Below are positions 1 to 7,049 of a stretch of 10,327 nt of DNA, in pieces. Source of the DNA: CAIWXH01 sp964555675. GTDB taxonomy: Bacteria; Chloroflexota; Chloroflexia; Chloroflexales; Chloroflexaceae. The notes beneath the pieces are model-generated. The model had not been told where the DNA came from. It saw nothing but the letters and a program-made list of their open reading frames with translations, and made no database searches. Location of the stretch: assembly GCA_964555675.1 (NCBI GenBank), contig CAZKTU010000233.1:1-10327 (forward strand). The letters are read 5' to 3'. Numbering within the stretch: position 1 is the stretch's first letter; every line of letters begins with the position of its first letter. The position numbers and the translations under genes are program-made.

Positions 1-2777
1 CCGGCACCAAGTGGACCGCGACCTACAGCGGGATGAGCTTCATCGATGTCCAGCTCGCCCTCAGCGTCGAGTCGCGCATTATGTGGCTCGGCCGCGACCC
101 CCTGGCCGGCGTCGAGCTGACCATCTTCGAGGTTGGCTCGGCCGACCTGCCCGGCCCCTCGGCTGGCTTCTGCAGCTCGCCCATCGAGACGCCCGACGTG
201 ACCGCGCCCAGCGCCCCCGGCCTGACGATTACGCCCAACGGCGCCGCCCGCACCGTCTCGCTCAGCTGGACGGCCTCGACCGATGACTTCGCGGTCTACG
301 GCTACCTGATCAGCCGCGACGGCGAGCCCGTGCGCTACGTCGGCGCCGGCGTCAGCAGCTACCTCGACACCAACGTGCTGCCCGGCTCGCACACCTACCT
401 GGTCCAGGCCCTCGACTCGGCCTCGCCCCGCGGCCCCGGCGCCAGCGCGGTCGAGCAGCTCTACAGCGGCCTCGGCGGGCGCTACGGCAACCTCTCGCTC
501 GCCTCGAACGCCGAGACGGTCGTGATGCCCGACGTGACCGCCCCGAGCGTGCCCGCCGACCTGGTCGCCGTCGTCGGCACCGGCGAGGTTGTCCTGAGCT
601 GGGTCGCCTCGACTGACGATGTCGCCACCACCGGCTACAACGTCTACCGCAACGGCCTGCTGATCGCCACCGTCGCCACGCCCGGCCACACCGTCGCCGA
701 GCCCATCGTCGGCAGCTTCACCTACAGCGTCGACGCCTTCGACGCCGCCGGCAACGTCTCGGCCCAGTCGCCCGCGGTCACCGCCAACGTCACCGCCGTG
801 CCCGACATCACCGCCCCGACCGCCCCGACCCTGACCGCCAGCGTGCCCGACCTGCGCGCCCGCAACATCCTGCTCAGCTGGACGGCCGCCACCGACGAGG
901 TGGGCGTCACCGGCTACCGCATCTACCGCGACGGCGCGGCCCTGCCCATCGCCACGGTCAACGGCACGACCCTGAGCTACCTGGACAGCAACGTCCCCGC
1001 CGAGACCTACAGCTACACCGTCAAGGCCGTCGACTCGGCCGGCAACGCCTCGCTCGACTCGAACAGCGCCTCGGCCACCGTGGCCAACGACCCGCCCCTG
1101 GCCCCGATTAGCATCATCGCCTTCCCGGCCCGCGACTTCGTCTCGGCCGGCGGCTACAGCGACACCGAGGGCCCGGCCGTCGTCAGCGTCTACCGCAACG
1201 GCGTCCTGGTCAGCGAGTCCGAGCCGGTCGCGCCCATCGGCGGCCTGGTCGAGGTCAACCACGTCGACGCCGGCTGCTGGGTCAGCGTGACCCCCGACAT
1301 CCGCGCCGGCGACATCGTCCGCGTCACCCGTGCCAATGGTGTGGCCGACCAGACCGTGGTCCACGGCGTCTTCGCCGGCCGCCCCAGCCAGACCGCCCCC
1401 GGCACCATCACGGTCAAGGGTGTGGCCATCGGCCTCGACGGCCTGCCCATCGCCCTCGGCCAGCTCGAGCACCGTCTGCTCTCGATTGGCGCCAACTTCA
1501 CCGCCAGCGGGGCCAACACCCTGCGCGCCGACGGCTCGGGCGCCCTCAACGGCAGCCTGACGATGGTCGGCAACGCCTGGACGGCCGTCTACACCGGCCT
1601 GAGCGCCGCCGACGTCAACCGGGCCCTGAACGGCGAGTCCCACGCTCAGTGGCTCGGCCGCGACCCCCTGGCCGGCGTCGAGGGCACCATCTTCGAGAAC
1701 GCCACCGGCATCGTCGGCGGCCCCGAGGCGGGCTTCTGCACCGCCCCCGCCGAGGGCAACGTGCCCCTCGCCGGCCTCTCGGCCACGAGCTTCAACTTCG
1801 GCAACGTGAACTACACGCCGGTCGCGGCCACCAGCGCCCCGCGCGCCTTCACCCTGACCAACGTCGGCGCGGCCCCGATGACCATCTACAGCGCCTACAT
1901 CGCGGGCGCCAACCCCGGCGACTTCGCCATCCTGTCCAACACCTGTGCTGCGACCCTGGCGGCCGGCGCCAGCTGCACCGTCCAGGTGACCTTCACGCCC
2001 ACGGTGATCGGCGCGCGGGCCGCGACCCTGAACTTCCTTGACACCGCCGCCAACACCGCCTTCCAGAGCATCAACCTGAGCGGCACCGGCGCCGACGCCG
2101 CCGCGCCCACCGCCCCCGGCGTGCCCGCCCAGGGCATCGGCACGGCCATCACCAGCAACCTCATCCCGCTGACGGTCAACTGGACGGCCAGCACGGGCGC
2201 CGTGACTGCCTACCAGCTCGAGCGCAGCACCAACAACGGCACGACCTACACGCCGGTGACCCTGGCCAGCCCCCTGGCCACCAGCACCACCCTGCTGGTC
2301 AGCCCCGGCGCCAATCGCTTCCGGGTCCGCGCCTGCAACGGCGCCAACTGCAGCGCCTACGCCACCGGCACCAACCTCAACATCAACGCGGTGCAGCAGA
2401 ACGGCACGGGCACCAGCGTGCGCGGCACCTGGACCAACGGCAACGTCACCGGCTCGTACGGTGGCACGGTCCGCTTCGCCACGGCCAACACCGCCTCGCT
2501 GACCTACGCCCCGGCCCGTGTCGCCTCGACCATCCGCATCGCCTGGGTCGCCACCAAGGGCCCCGACCGCGGCCGCGCCACGGTGCAGATCGACGGCGCC
2601 AACGTGGCCACCATCGACCTGTACGCGCCCACCGAGCAGCCCGCCCAGATCGTGTACACCAGCGCCGCCCTGGCGGCCAACCGCTCGCACACGATGAACA
2701 TCGTGGTCCTCGGCAACCGCAACCCGCTCTCGACCGGCAACCGGGTTGACGTGGACGGCTTCGTGACCCTGCGCTAA
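1..2777 (+). CDS. Fibronectin type III / ASH repeat protein, 5'-partial
   Basis: This reading frame is open from the first base in frame 3 and has homology upstream of its first ATG (base 33), so the gene begins outside the window. Residues here count from that ATG. In order: the end of an unnamed module (to ~50), FN3 domains at ~55-140, 167-254 and 258-351 (each opening D(V/I)TAPS/T.P and containing LSW.A(S/A)TD), a ~220-residue unnamed module (~355-575, containing ARDFVSAGGY and WLGRDPLAGVE), an ASPM-SPD2-Hydin/choice-of-anchor-D-like domain (~580-688, with Cys638 and Cys648), a fourth FN3 (~690-785) and a C-terminal beta-rich domain (~786-914, containing TKGPDRGRA and VDVDGFVTLR). Such proteins are normally secreted and bind surfaces or polymers. 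No LPXTG, membrane anchor or enzyme domain is visible in this part. Any catalytic domain and the signal peptide would lie upstream. A strong terminator follows 22 nt after the stop. Confidence 0.85.
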   Translation, partial: GTKWTATYSGMSFIDVQLALSVESRIMWLGRDPLAGVELTIFEVGSADLPGPSAGFCSSPIETPDVTAPSAPGLTITPNGAARTVSLSWTASTDDFAVYGYLISRDGEPVRYVGAGVSSYLDTNVLPGSHTYLVQALDSASPRGPGASAVEQLYSGLGGRYGNLSLASNAETVVMPDVTAPSVPADLVAVVGTGEVVLSWVASTDDVATTGYNVYRNGLLIATVATPGHTVAEPIVGSFTYSVDAFDAAGNVSAQSPAVTANVTAVPDITAPTAPTLTASVPDLRARNILLSWTAATDEVGVTGYRIYRDGAALPIATVNGTTLSYLDSNVPAETYSYTVKAVDSAGNASLDSNSASATVANDPPLAPISIIAFPARDFVSAGGYSDTEGPAVVSVYRNGVLVSESEPVAPIGGLVEVNHVDAGCWVSVTPDIRAGDIVRVTRANGVADQTVVHGVFAGRPSQTAPGTITVKGVAIGLDGLPIALGQLEHRLLSIGANFTASGANTLRADGSGALNGSLTMVGNAWTAVYTGLSAADVNRALNGESHAQWLGRDPLAGVEGTIFENATGIVGGPEAGFCTAPAEGNVPLAGLSATSFNFGNVNYTPVAATSAPRAFTLTNVGAAPMTIYSAYIAGANPGDFAILSNTCAATLAAGASCTVQVTFTPTVIGARAATLNFLDTAANTAFQSINLSGTGADAAAPTAPGVPAQGIGTAITSNLIPLTVNWTASTGAVTAYQLERSTNNGTTYTPVTLASPLATSTTLLVSPGANRFRVRACNGANCSAYATGTNLNINAVQQNGTGTSVRGTWTNGNVTGSYGGTVRFATANTASLTYAPARVASTIRIAWVATKGPDRGRATVQIDGANVATIDLYAPTEQPAQIVYTSAALAANRSHTMNIVVLGNRNPLSTGNRVDVDGFVTLR
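83..116 (+). repeat. 34-bp exact repeat, copy 1 (pair with 1649-1682)
   Basis: These 34 bases are identical to 1649-1682. They encode the WLGRDPLAGVE motif of the unnamed module in the FN3/ASH protein. The surrounding 60 residues of the two copies align without gaps at 35/60 identities, with a period of 522 codons. This shows an internal duplication within the gene. Confidence 0.85.
1649..1682 (+). repeat. 34-bp exact repeat, copy 2 (pair with 83-116)
   Basis: This is the second copy of the 34-bp repeat, again inside the FN3/ASH gene and encoding WLGRDPLAGVE. It lies 1566 bp after copy 1, which is in frame. Confidence 0.85.
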
Positions 2778-2799
2778 TCGCTCCAACCCCGGGTCACAC

Positions 2800-2840
2800 G
2801 AGGGGCCACGACCGCAAGGTCGTGGCCCCTCTTCTTGTTT
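2800..2840 (+). terminator. Rho-independent terminator of the FN3/ASH gene
   Basis: A perfect 14-bp GC-rich stem (2800-2813 with 2818-2831) closes on a GCAA tetraloop of GNRA type and is followed by the T-rich tract TTCTTGTTT. It starts 22 nt after the stop codon. The opposite strand lacks a T-run at the matching place, so it acts mainly on the + strand. Confidence 0.85.
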
Positions 2841-2848
2841 GGCGAACG

Positions 2849-2937
2849 TGCACAATAGTGTGCATGAGCGGGGAGGCTCGGAGGGGCCGCAGGCCCCTTC
2901 GAATAAAACCTATGCACACGATCAAACAGGGTTTGAT
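2849..2937. repeat. Nested inverted repeats between convergent genes
   Basis: Four overlapping or nested dyads lie in the gap between the FN3/ASH gene and the response regulator. TGCACA/TGTGCA pair at 2849-2854 and 2859-2864. GTGTGCAT (2858-2865) pairs with ATGCACAC (2912-2919). That outer pair encloses an 11-bp hairpin at 2878-2902 (loop GCA, one G-U pair). ATCAAAC/GTTTGAT pair at 2921-2927 and 2931-2937, directly after the regulator's stop codon. None is followed by a good T-run on the - strand. They may still act as a terminator or mRNA 3'-end structure for the two-component operon, or be a remnant of a small dispersed repeat. Confidence 0.5.
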
Positions 2938-2938
2938 A

Positions 2939-3583
2939 TCACTCGCGCAGCGCCCGCTTGGCCAGCAGGGCGGCCTCAACCCGGTTGCGCACCCCCAGCT
3001 TTTGCATGATCCCGGTCATATGGTTCTTGATCGTCTTCTCGGTGAGGCCGAGGGACAGGGCGATCTGGCGGTTGCTCAGCCCGTCGGCCACCTGGCCGAG
3101 GATCTGCTGCTCGCGCTCCGAGAGCTCGCCGATCGCCGACTCGCCCGAGGCCGAGCCGCCCGGGCTGTGTACGAGCATGCGCGCGGCCATCGCCGGCGGC
3201 ACATAGCCCTCGCCCGAGAGCACCATGCGCGTAATCTTGGCCAGCTCCGAGGCCGAGACGCCCTTGAGGGCGTAGCCCCGCGCCCCCGCCCGCAGGCAGG
3301 CCAGCATATTGGCCTCGCTGGTCGAGGCGGTCAGCACAATCACCTCGGTTTCGGGCGCCGCCGCGCTGATCGCCTGGAGCACCGAGAGACCGCCGCCGGG
3401 GATATCGAGGTCGAGCAGCAAGATGTCGGGGCGCAAATTGGCCGCTAGACGGATGGCCTCTTCGGCCGAGTCGCCCTCGCCAACGACAGCCATGTCGGGC
3501 TCGGTGCCCAGGGTCAGGGCGACCCCCTCGCGGAAGGCCGGGTGATCGTCGATGATCACCAGGCGCACTTGTTCGTCACGCAT
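2939..3583 (-). CDS. NarL/FixJ-family response regulator
   Basis: This is a cytoplasmic DNA-binding transcription regulator of 214 residues, the usual size for the family. The receiver domain (~6-122) has the acidic pair Asp12-Asp13, the predicted phospho-acceptor Asp58 (LLLDLDIPG), Thr85 (VIVLTAS) and Lys107 (GYALKG). The LuxR-type HTH output domain (~153-210) has the typical LSEREQQIL, GLSNRQIA and TIKNHM segments. I chose the ATG at 3583 because MRDEQVRLVIIDDH begins a standard receiver; a 43-residue upstream extension in the same frame would only repeat histidine kinase coding sequence. The start overlaps the kinase stop by 8 nt, so the two are probably translationally coupled. GAGG-containing repeats just upstream may serve as ribosome binding site. 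The target genes cannot be told from the sequence. Confidence 0.93.
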   Translation of the reverse strand: MRDEQVRLVIIDDHPAFREGVALTLGTEPDMAVVGEGDSAEEAIRLAANLRPDILLLDLDIPGGGLSVLQAISAAAPETEVIVLTASTSEANMLACLRAGARGYALKGVSASELAKITRMVLSGEGYVPPAMAARMLVHSPGGSASGESAIGELSEREQQILGQVADGLSNRQIALSLGLTEKTIKNHMTGIMQKLGVRNRVEAALLAKRALRE

Positions 3584-5069
3584 CTTCGGATACCTCGGAT
3601 ACCTCTTCGAGTGGGAGCAAGACCCGGACCCACGTGCCGCTGCCGCGCCGGCTGGTAATCGTAAAGTGGCCGCCCAGACTCTCGACCCTGTCGCGCATGC
3701 CCGAGAGGCCAAGATGCTCGGTGCTGTCGATGGCCGCGTCGACGTCGAAGCCGGGGCCTCGGTCGCTGACCAGCAGCCCGAGCAGCCCGCCCTCGACCAC
3801 CGCCTCGACCCGCTGGTCGATCCCCTTGCCGTGGTGGTAGGCGTTGCTCAGCCCCTCTTGCAGCACCCGGTACACCGTCGCCTTGATCGCGGTGCTGGCG
3901 TTCTCGGGCAGCTCATGGACCTTGACGGTGACCCGCGAGTTGGTCAGCTGCTCGTGGCTGTCGACCACCTGGGCGATCACCGCGTCGAGGGGCATGGTCT
4001 CGAGTTGGGGCAGACCCAGGCCCGAGGCGACCGAGCGCAGCTCTTCGACCGCCTTGGCCAGGGCGCTCTGGGCGCGGGTGACGTGGGGGTCGATCGACTC
4101 GTCGGGGCGCTGCCGATGGTAGAGCGAGATGCGGTCCATGTGCAGGGCCATCGCCCCGAGGTACTGGGCCGGCCCGTCGTGCAGATCGGCGCTGATCTTG
4201 CGCAGCACCCGCTCGTTCATGGTGGCGGCGCTGTGGGTCGCCCGCTGGATGCGCTCGTAGAGCTGATCATTCTGATAGAGCAGCTCGGTCAGCTGCTCGA
4301 CCTGGTCCTGCAGGGCCTCCTGCTGGCGGGCGATCGTCAGGCTGGCCCGCTCGACGAAGCCGGCGAGCAGCAGATAGACCGCCCCGGTCACCACCCCGAC
4401 CACCAGCCACATCTCGCGCCGTGAGGCCGCGATATCGCGCGCCAGGGGGTCGAACGGCTGGTAGAACTCGGCCACGGCCAGCACCTTGCCGCTGGACGCA
4501 TCCCGCACCGGGCTGTACAGCTCGAGCAGCAGCCGCGACTTCTGCCGGTCGATCAGCGGCTCGACCTCGTCGGCCTCGCCGACATCCCAGGTCAGCAGGC
4601 CCGCCTGCGCGGCGATCAGATCCTCGGTCGGCGGGTAGGAGCTACCGATCTCCTGGTGCGTCGAGCTGTAGAGCACCGTGCCATTGCTATCCCAGAGGAT
4701 CAGGGCGGCCAGCTGGGCGCCCAGAGGCGTGCCCGCGAGGATCTGGTCCATGTGCGCAATATCCTCGGGCGATAGCCTGGGGCGAGTGCGCAGATCCTGG
4801 ATGGCGGGGGCGATCAGACTCTCGACATAGAGCTGGTTGATATTCACCGTATTGACGAGGACGCGCTCTTCGATCTTGCGGCCCAGCCACCACCCGGTGA
4901 TAATCATCCCGCCGAGCAGGATCAAGAAGCTGATCAACTGGACGCGCCGGCCGGGCGAGATGGCGAAACGTCGCGCGCCCGCGCGCTCGCGCCCCTCAGC
5001 CTCTGCATCACCCTGCCCTAGAGCCTGCTGTCCGGCATGCTCGATTGAGTCTGCGACAGTCTCTGTCAC
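3576..5069 (-). CDS. Sensor histidine kinase, HisKA_3 (NarX/DegS type)
   Basis: This membrane kinase should autophosphorylate and pass phosphate to the overlapping NarL-type regulator. Numbering from an in-frame GTG at 5162: TM1 ~75-94, extracytoplasmic sensor ~95-250 with a CACHE/PAS-like strand pattern (ALILWDSNGTVLYSS), TM2 ~251-270, coiled coil ~275-310, HisKA_3 dimerisation domain with phospho-acceptor His328 in DLHDGPAQ, and a HATPase_c domain with N box (QEGLSNAYHHG, Asn440), G1 box (DRGPGF, 467-472) and GLSGMRDRV (485-493). The start is uncertain. I prefer GTG at 5069 (497 residues), which has AGG six nt upstream and lies downstream of a promoter-like sequence. The GTG at 5162 (528 residues) and the ATG at 5132 would lie at or upstream of that promoter. 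The sensed signal is unknown. Confidence 0.88.
   Translation of the reverse strand: MTETVADSIEHAGQQALGQGDAEAEGRERAGARRFAISPGRRVQLISFLILLGGMIITGWWLGRKIEERVLVNTVNINQLYVESLIAPAIQDLRTRPRLSPEDIAHMDQILAGTPLGAQLAALILWDSNGTVLYSSTHQEIGSSYPPTEDLIAAQAGLLTWDVGEADEVEPLIDRQKSRLLLELYSPVRDASSGKVLAVAEFYQPFDPLARDIAASRREMWLVVGVVTGAVYLLLAGFVERASLTIARQQEALQDQVEQLTELLYQNDQLYERIQRATHSAATMNERVLRKISADLHDGPAQYLGAMALHMDRISLYHRQRPDESIDPHVTRAQSALAKAVEELRSVASGLGLPQLETMPLDAVIAQVVDSHEQLTNSRVTVKVHELPENASTAIKATVYRVLQEGLSNAYHHGKGIDQRVEAVVEGGLLGLLVSDRGPGFDVDAAIDSTEHLGLSGMRDRVESLGGHFTITSRRGSGTWVRVLLPLEEVSEVSEDA
3588..3605. repeat. Tandem 9-bp duplication at the kinase/regulator junction
   Basis: GGATACCTC occurs twice in direct tandem (3588-3596 and 3597-3605). 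On the - strand this reads GAGGTATCC twice and encodes the EVSEVS near the kinase C-terminus. Each copy carries a GAGG core, at ~11 and ~20 nt before the regulator ATG. Confidence 0.7.
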
Positions 5070-5122
5070 GGCATACCTGATTATCGGCTGAAATGTTTGC
5101 ACATAGAAGGTATTCAGCGACA

Positions 5123-5155
5123 AGCATAGCATACCGGGCCAGAAAAGCAATCCAA
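5123..5155 (-). promoter_or_regulatory. Possible sigma70 promoter of the histidine kinase operon
   Basis: On the - strand, TTGGAT (5155-5150) and TATGCT (5133-5128) are separated by 16 bp, with a second overlapping TATGCT at 5128-5123. A start near 5121 would leave a leader of about 50 nt to the GTG at 5069. The match is moderate. If real, it rules out the longest reading of the kinase. Confidence 0.4.
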
Positions 5156-5289
5156 CCGGCACTGGACCAAAGTACTGTCGCCCGAGCCCGCGGCCGTGAC
5201 CAAAGCAAGGGCCAGGGCGGGACGAAGGGTGGGCCTTGTGCGCGGCCGGGAAGCGCGGGAGCGAGCTCGGCTCTGGCCGCGCCCCGCTG

Positions 5290-5298
5290 TGCTACCAT
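5290..5298 (+). promoter_or_regulatory. Possible extended -10 element of the esterase gene
   Basis: TGCTACCAT fits the extended -10 pattern TGnTAnnnT, about 40 nt before the esterase ATG. No -35 is recognisable at the proper distance, so this is weak. The rest of the 268-bp divergent gap (5070-5337) shows no other clear element. Confidence 0.3.
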
Positions 5299-5337
5299 GG
5301 GCCGGCAGCAGCCCGCCTATGCAACTGGAGGAGACCG

Positions 5338-6309
5338 ATGGCCCTCTTCGACATGCCCCTCGCGCAACTCGAGGCCTACCTGCCCGCCCGCGACGAGCCC
5401 GCCGACTTCGAGGCCTTCTGGGCCACCACCCTGGCCGAAACCGGCAGCCACGCCCTCGACCCGCGCTTCGTCCCCCACGATGCCGGCCTGCGCGGCCTCG
5501 AGACCTTCGACCTCGCCTTCAACGGCTACGGCGGGCAGCCGGTCAAGGGCTGGCTGCTGCTGCCCCGCCACCGCAGCGGCCCCCTCCCCTGCGTGGTCGA
5601 GTATATCGGCTACGGCGGCGGGCGCGGACACGCCCACGACTGGCTGCTCTGGGCGAGCGCCGGCTACGCCCACCTGGTGATGGACACCCGCGGCCAGGGC
5701 AGCTCGTGGCTGCCGGGCGACACCCCCGACCCCGAGCCGGAGGGGGCGAATCCTCACTACCCTGGCTTCATGACCCGCGGTATCGCCCGCCCCGCGACCT
5801 ACTACTACCGCCGCGTCTTCGCCGACGCCGCCCGGGCCGTCGAGGCGGCGCGCGCTCACCCCGCCGTCGACCCGGCTCGCATTGCGGTCACCGGCGGCAG
5901 CCAGGGGGGCGGCATCACCATCGCAGCCGCGGCCCTGGCGCCCGACGTGCAGATCGCCATGCCCGACGTGCCCTTCCTCTGCCACTTCCGCCGCGCCACC
6001 GAGATCACCGACGCCCACCCCTACCAGGAGCTGGGCCGCTATTGCCTGACCCACCGCGACAAGGTCGACGCCGTGTTCGCCACCCTGGCCTACTTCGACG
6101 GGATGAACTTCGCCGCCCGCGCCCGCGCCGACGCCCTCTTCTCGGTGGGCCTCATGGACGAGATCTGCCCGCCCTCGACGGTCTATGCGGCCTACAACCA
6201 CTACAGCGGGCCCAAGGCGATCGAGGTCTACCGCTACAACCACCACGAGGGCGGCGGCACCTTCCAGGCCCGGGCCAAGTTGGCCTTCGTCAACGAGCGC
6301 TGGGGCTGA
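5338..6309 (+). CDS. Acetylxylan esterase / cephalosporin-C deacetylase (CE7)
   Basis: This alpha/beta-hydrolase removes acetyl groups from short xylo-oligosaccharides and related small acetylated substrates. At 323 residues it has the normal length for carbohydrate esterase family 7. The nucleophile Ser188 lies in GGSQGG (187-191 region), the acid Asp274 in GLMDEICPPSTVYAAYNHY, and His303 in NHHEGG. From memory these are the same numbers as the triad of the Thermotoga maritima CE7 enzyme. RGQGSSW (118-124) is the conserved oxyanion-side segment. There is no signal peptide, in line with the usually cytoplasmic location of CE7 enzymes. The start at 5338 is fixed by GGAGGAG at 5327-5333; a longer in-frame extension has no family support. 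It stands alone: no xylanase, sugar transporter or regulator of sugar use is adjacent. The specific substrate cannot be inferred. Confidence 0.95.
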   Translation: MALFDMPLAQLEAYLPARDEPADFEAFWATTLAETGSHALDPRFVPHDAGLRGLETFDLAFNGYGGQPVKGWLLLPRHRSGPLPCVVEYIGYGGGRGHAHDWLLWASAGYAHLVMDTRGQGSSWLPGDTPDPEPEGANPHYPGFMTRGIARPATYYYRRVFADAARAVEAARAHPAVDPARIAVTGGSQGGGITIAAAALAPDVQIAMPDVPFLCHFRRATEITDAHPYQELGRYCLTHRDKVDAVFATLAYFDGMNFAARARADALFSVGLMDEICPPSTVYAAYNHYSGPKAIEVYRYNHHEGGGTFQARAKLAFVNERWG

Positions 6310-6334
6310 ACGATTGAGAAGGCGACAGACTCGG

Positions 6335-6375
6335 CTTCGACAAGCTCAGCCGGCGGTTGCCTGAGCTTGTCGAAG
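6335..6375. repeat. REP-like inverted repeat CTTCGACAAGCTCAG
   Basis: A perfect 15-bp inverted repeat (6335-6349 with 6361-6375) spans an 11-nt loop. It sits between the convergent esterase and haem-binding genes, 26 nt after one stop and 10 nt after the other. No T-run follows on either strand, so it is a poor intrinsic terminator. I recall this exact palindrome type as a dispersed extragenic repeat in many bacterial genomes, but cannot check copy number here. Confidence 0.7.
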
Positions 6376-6384
6376 GCGCCTCGC

Positions 6385-6852
6385 TCATGGCTGCAGGCGC
6401 CGGCCGAGCTCTGCACTCCCGCCGAAGGCGTCCATCAGCACTTGCCGTTCCGCATCACTCAGCACCGCCTCGGGGTGCATAATCGTGTAGATACGGGGCG
6501 GCATCTCGCCCTCGGCCACAGTCTCGGCGATATCGTCCGCCTCTTTGCCGCCGCCGAGGGCCCACTCCGAGAAGTTCAGCTTCTCGCGACCCTCCACGAC
6601 ATCGTAGGTCACCAGCCACGAGACCGGGGCGATCTTGCTGTACAGCGGCCAGACTGTCTCGTTGCTGTGACAGTCGTAGCAGGCGCGGCGGGCGATCGCC
6701 TGGGCCTCGGCATTTGACCAGTCGGGCTCCGAGTGAACGGGCGGGTTCTGTTGTACGGCCCAGACGGGTACGAGCTGGATGAGCACGACGAGGACGATCG
6801 CGGCGCCCGCGATCCAGCGCAGCCAGGGGAAAGGCCGACGGGGGGTCTGCAT
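6385..6852 (-). CDS. Membrane-anchored haem-binding domain protein
   Basis: This 155-residue protein has a basic N-terminus, one hydrophobic segment (~13-31) that is either an uncleaved anchor or a signal peptide, and an outward-facing domain with one c-type haem motif, CYDCH (Cys58, Cys61, His62). The sequence SNETVWPLYSKIAPVSW right after it, then NFSEW (93-97) and MPPRIYTIMHPEAVLS (117-132), match the Haem_bd domain family (PF14376 by recollection). Met117 is a candidate distal haem ligand. The family is small and its role is largely unstudied; electron transfer or haem sensing is possible. The ATG at 6852 has AGGAG (- strand, 6862-6858) five nt upstream. It is transcribed in the same direction as nuoM but separated from it by a terminator, so it is likely its own unit. 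Confidence 0.88.
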   Translation of the reverse strand: MQTPRRPFPWLRWIAGAAIVLVVLIQLVPVWAVQQNPPVHSEPDWSNAEAQAIARRACYDCHSNETVWPLYSKIAPVSWLVTYDVVEGREKLNFSEWALGGGKEADDIAETVAEGEMPPRIYTIMHPEAVLSDAERQVLMDAFGGSAELGRRLQP

Positions 6853-6880
6853 AAGGGCTCCTGTCGGGTGTGATGATGTG

Positions 6881-6886
6881 CCTATA
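6881..6886 (-). promoter_or_regulatory. Weak -10-like TATAGG before the haem-binding gene
   Basis: TATAGG on the - strand lies ~28 nt before the ATG and would give a leader of about 23 nt that just includes the ribosome binding site. No -35 with good spacing is seen. The remaining gap to the nuoM terminator shows nothing else recognisable. Confidence 0.25.
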
Positions 6887-6993
6887 GCCTCAGTCTACTG
6901 CTCGATCCTTACAACAACCTTGGAATCGGACCAGCATGTGCGCCCTGGGGCCTCGTTCTCCACGGCTGCGGCTTGCACTGGAATGAAGGCATG

Positions 6994-7028
6994 AAAGAGC
7001 CCCCTCCGCCATTATGGCGGAGGGGGCT
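6994..7028 (-). terminator. Rho-independent terminator of nuoM
   Basis: A perfect 13-bp GC-rich stem (6998-7010 with 7016-7028, loop ATTAT) begins 22 nt after the nuoM stop. On the - strand it is followed by CTTT, a short T-tract. It should separate nuoM from the downstream haem-binding gene. Confidence 0.75.
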
Positions 7029-7049
7029 GTGTGTGTAAGGCCGTAGGTG

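Noticed and set aside
1..2777. Tandem FN3 DNA as a CRISPR-like or minisatellite array
   Set aside because: The similarity is between diverged protein domains of ~90 residues in a continuous reading frame, not short regular DNA repeats with spacers.
3552..4424. 290-codon + frame opposite the histidine kinase
   Set aside because: It is antisense to conserved kinase motifs and shows no domain pattern of its own.
5196..6317. 373-codon + frame and 309-codon - frame over the esterase
   Set aside because: These give low-complexity Arg/Pro- or Gly/Val-rich translations, while the CE7 frame has a complete catalytic triad and a good ribosome binding site.
6335..6375. Bidirectional intrinsic terminator
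   Set aside because: The stem is strong, but neither side has a T-run; it fits a dispersed palindromic repeat better.
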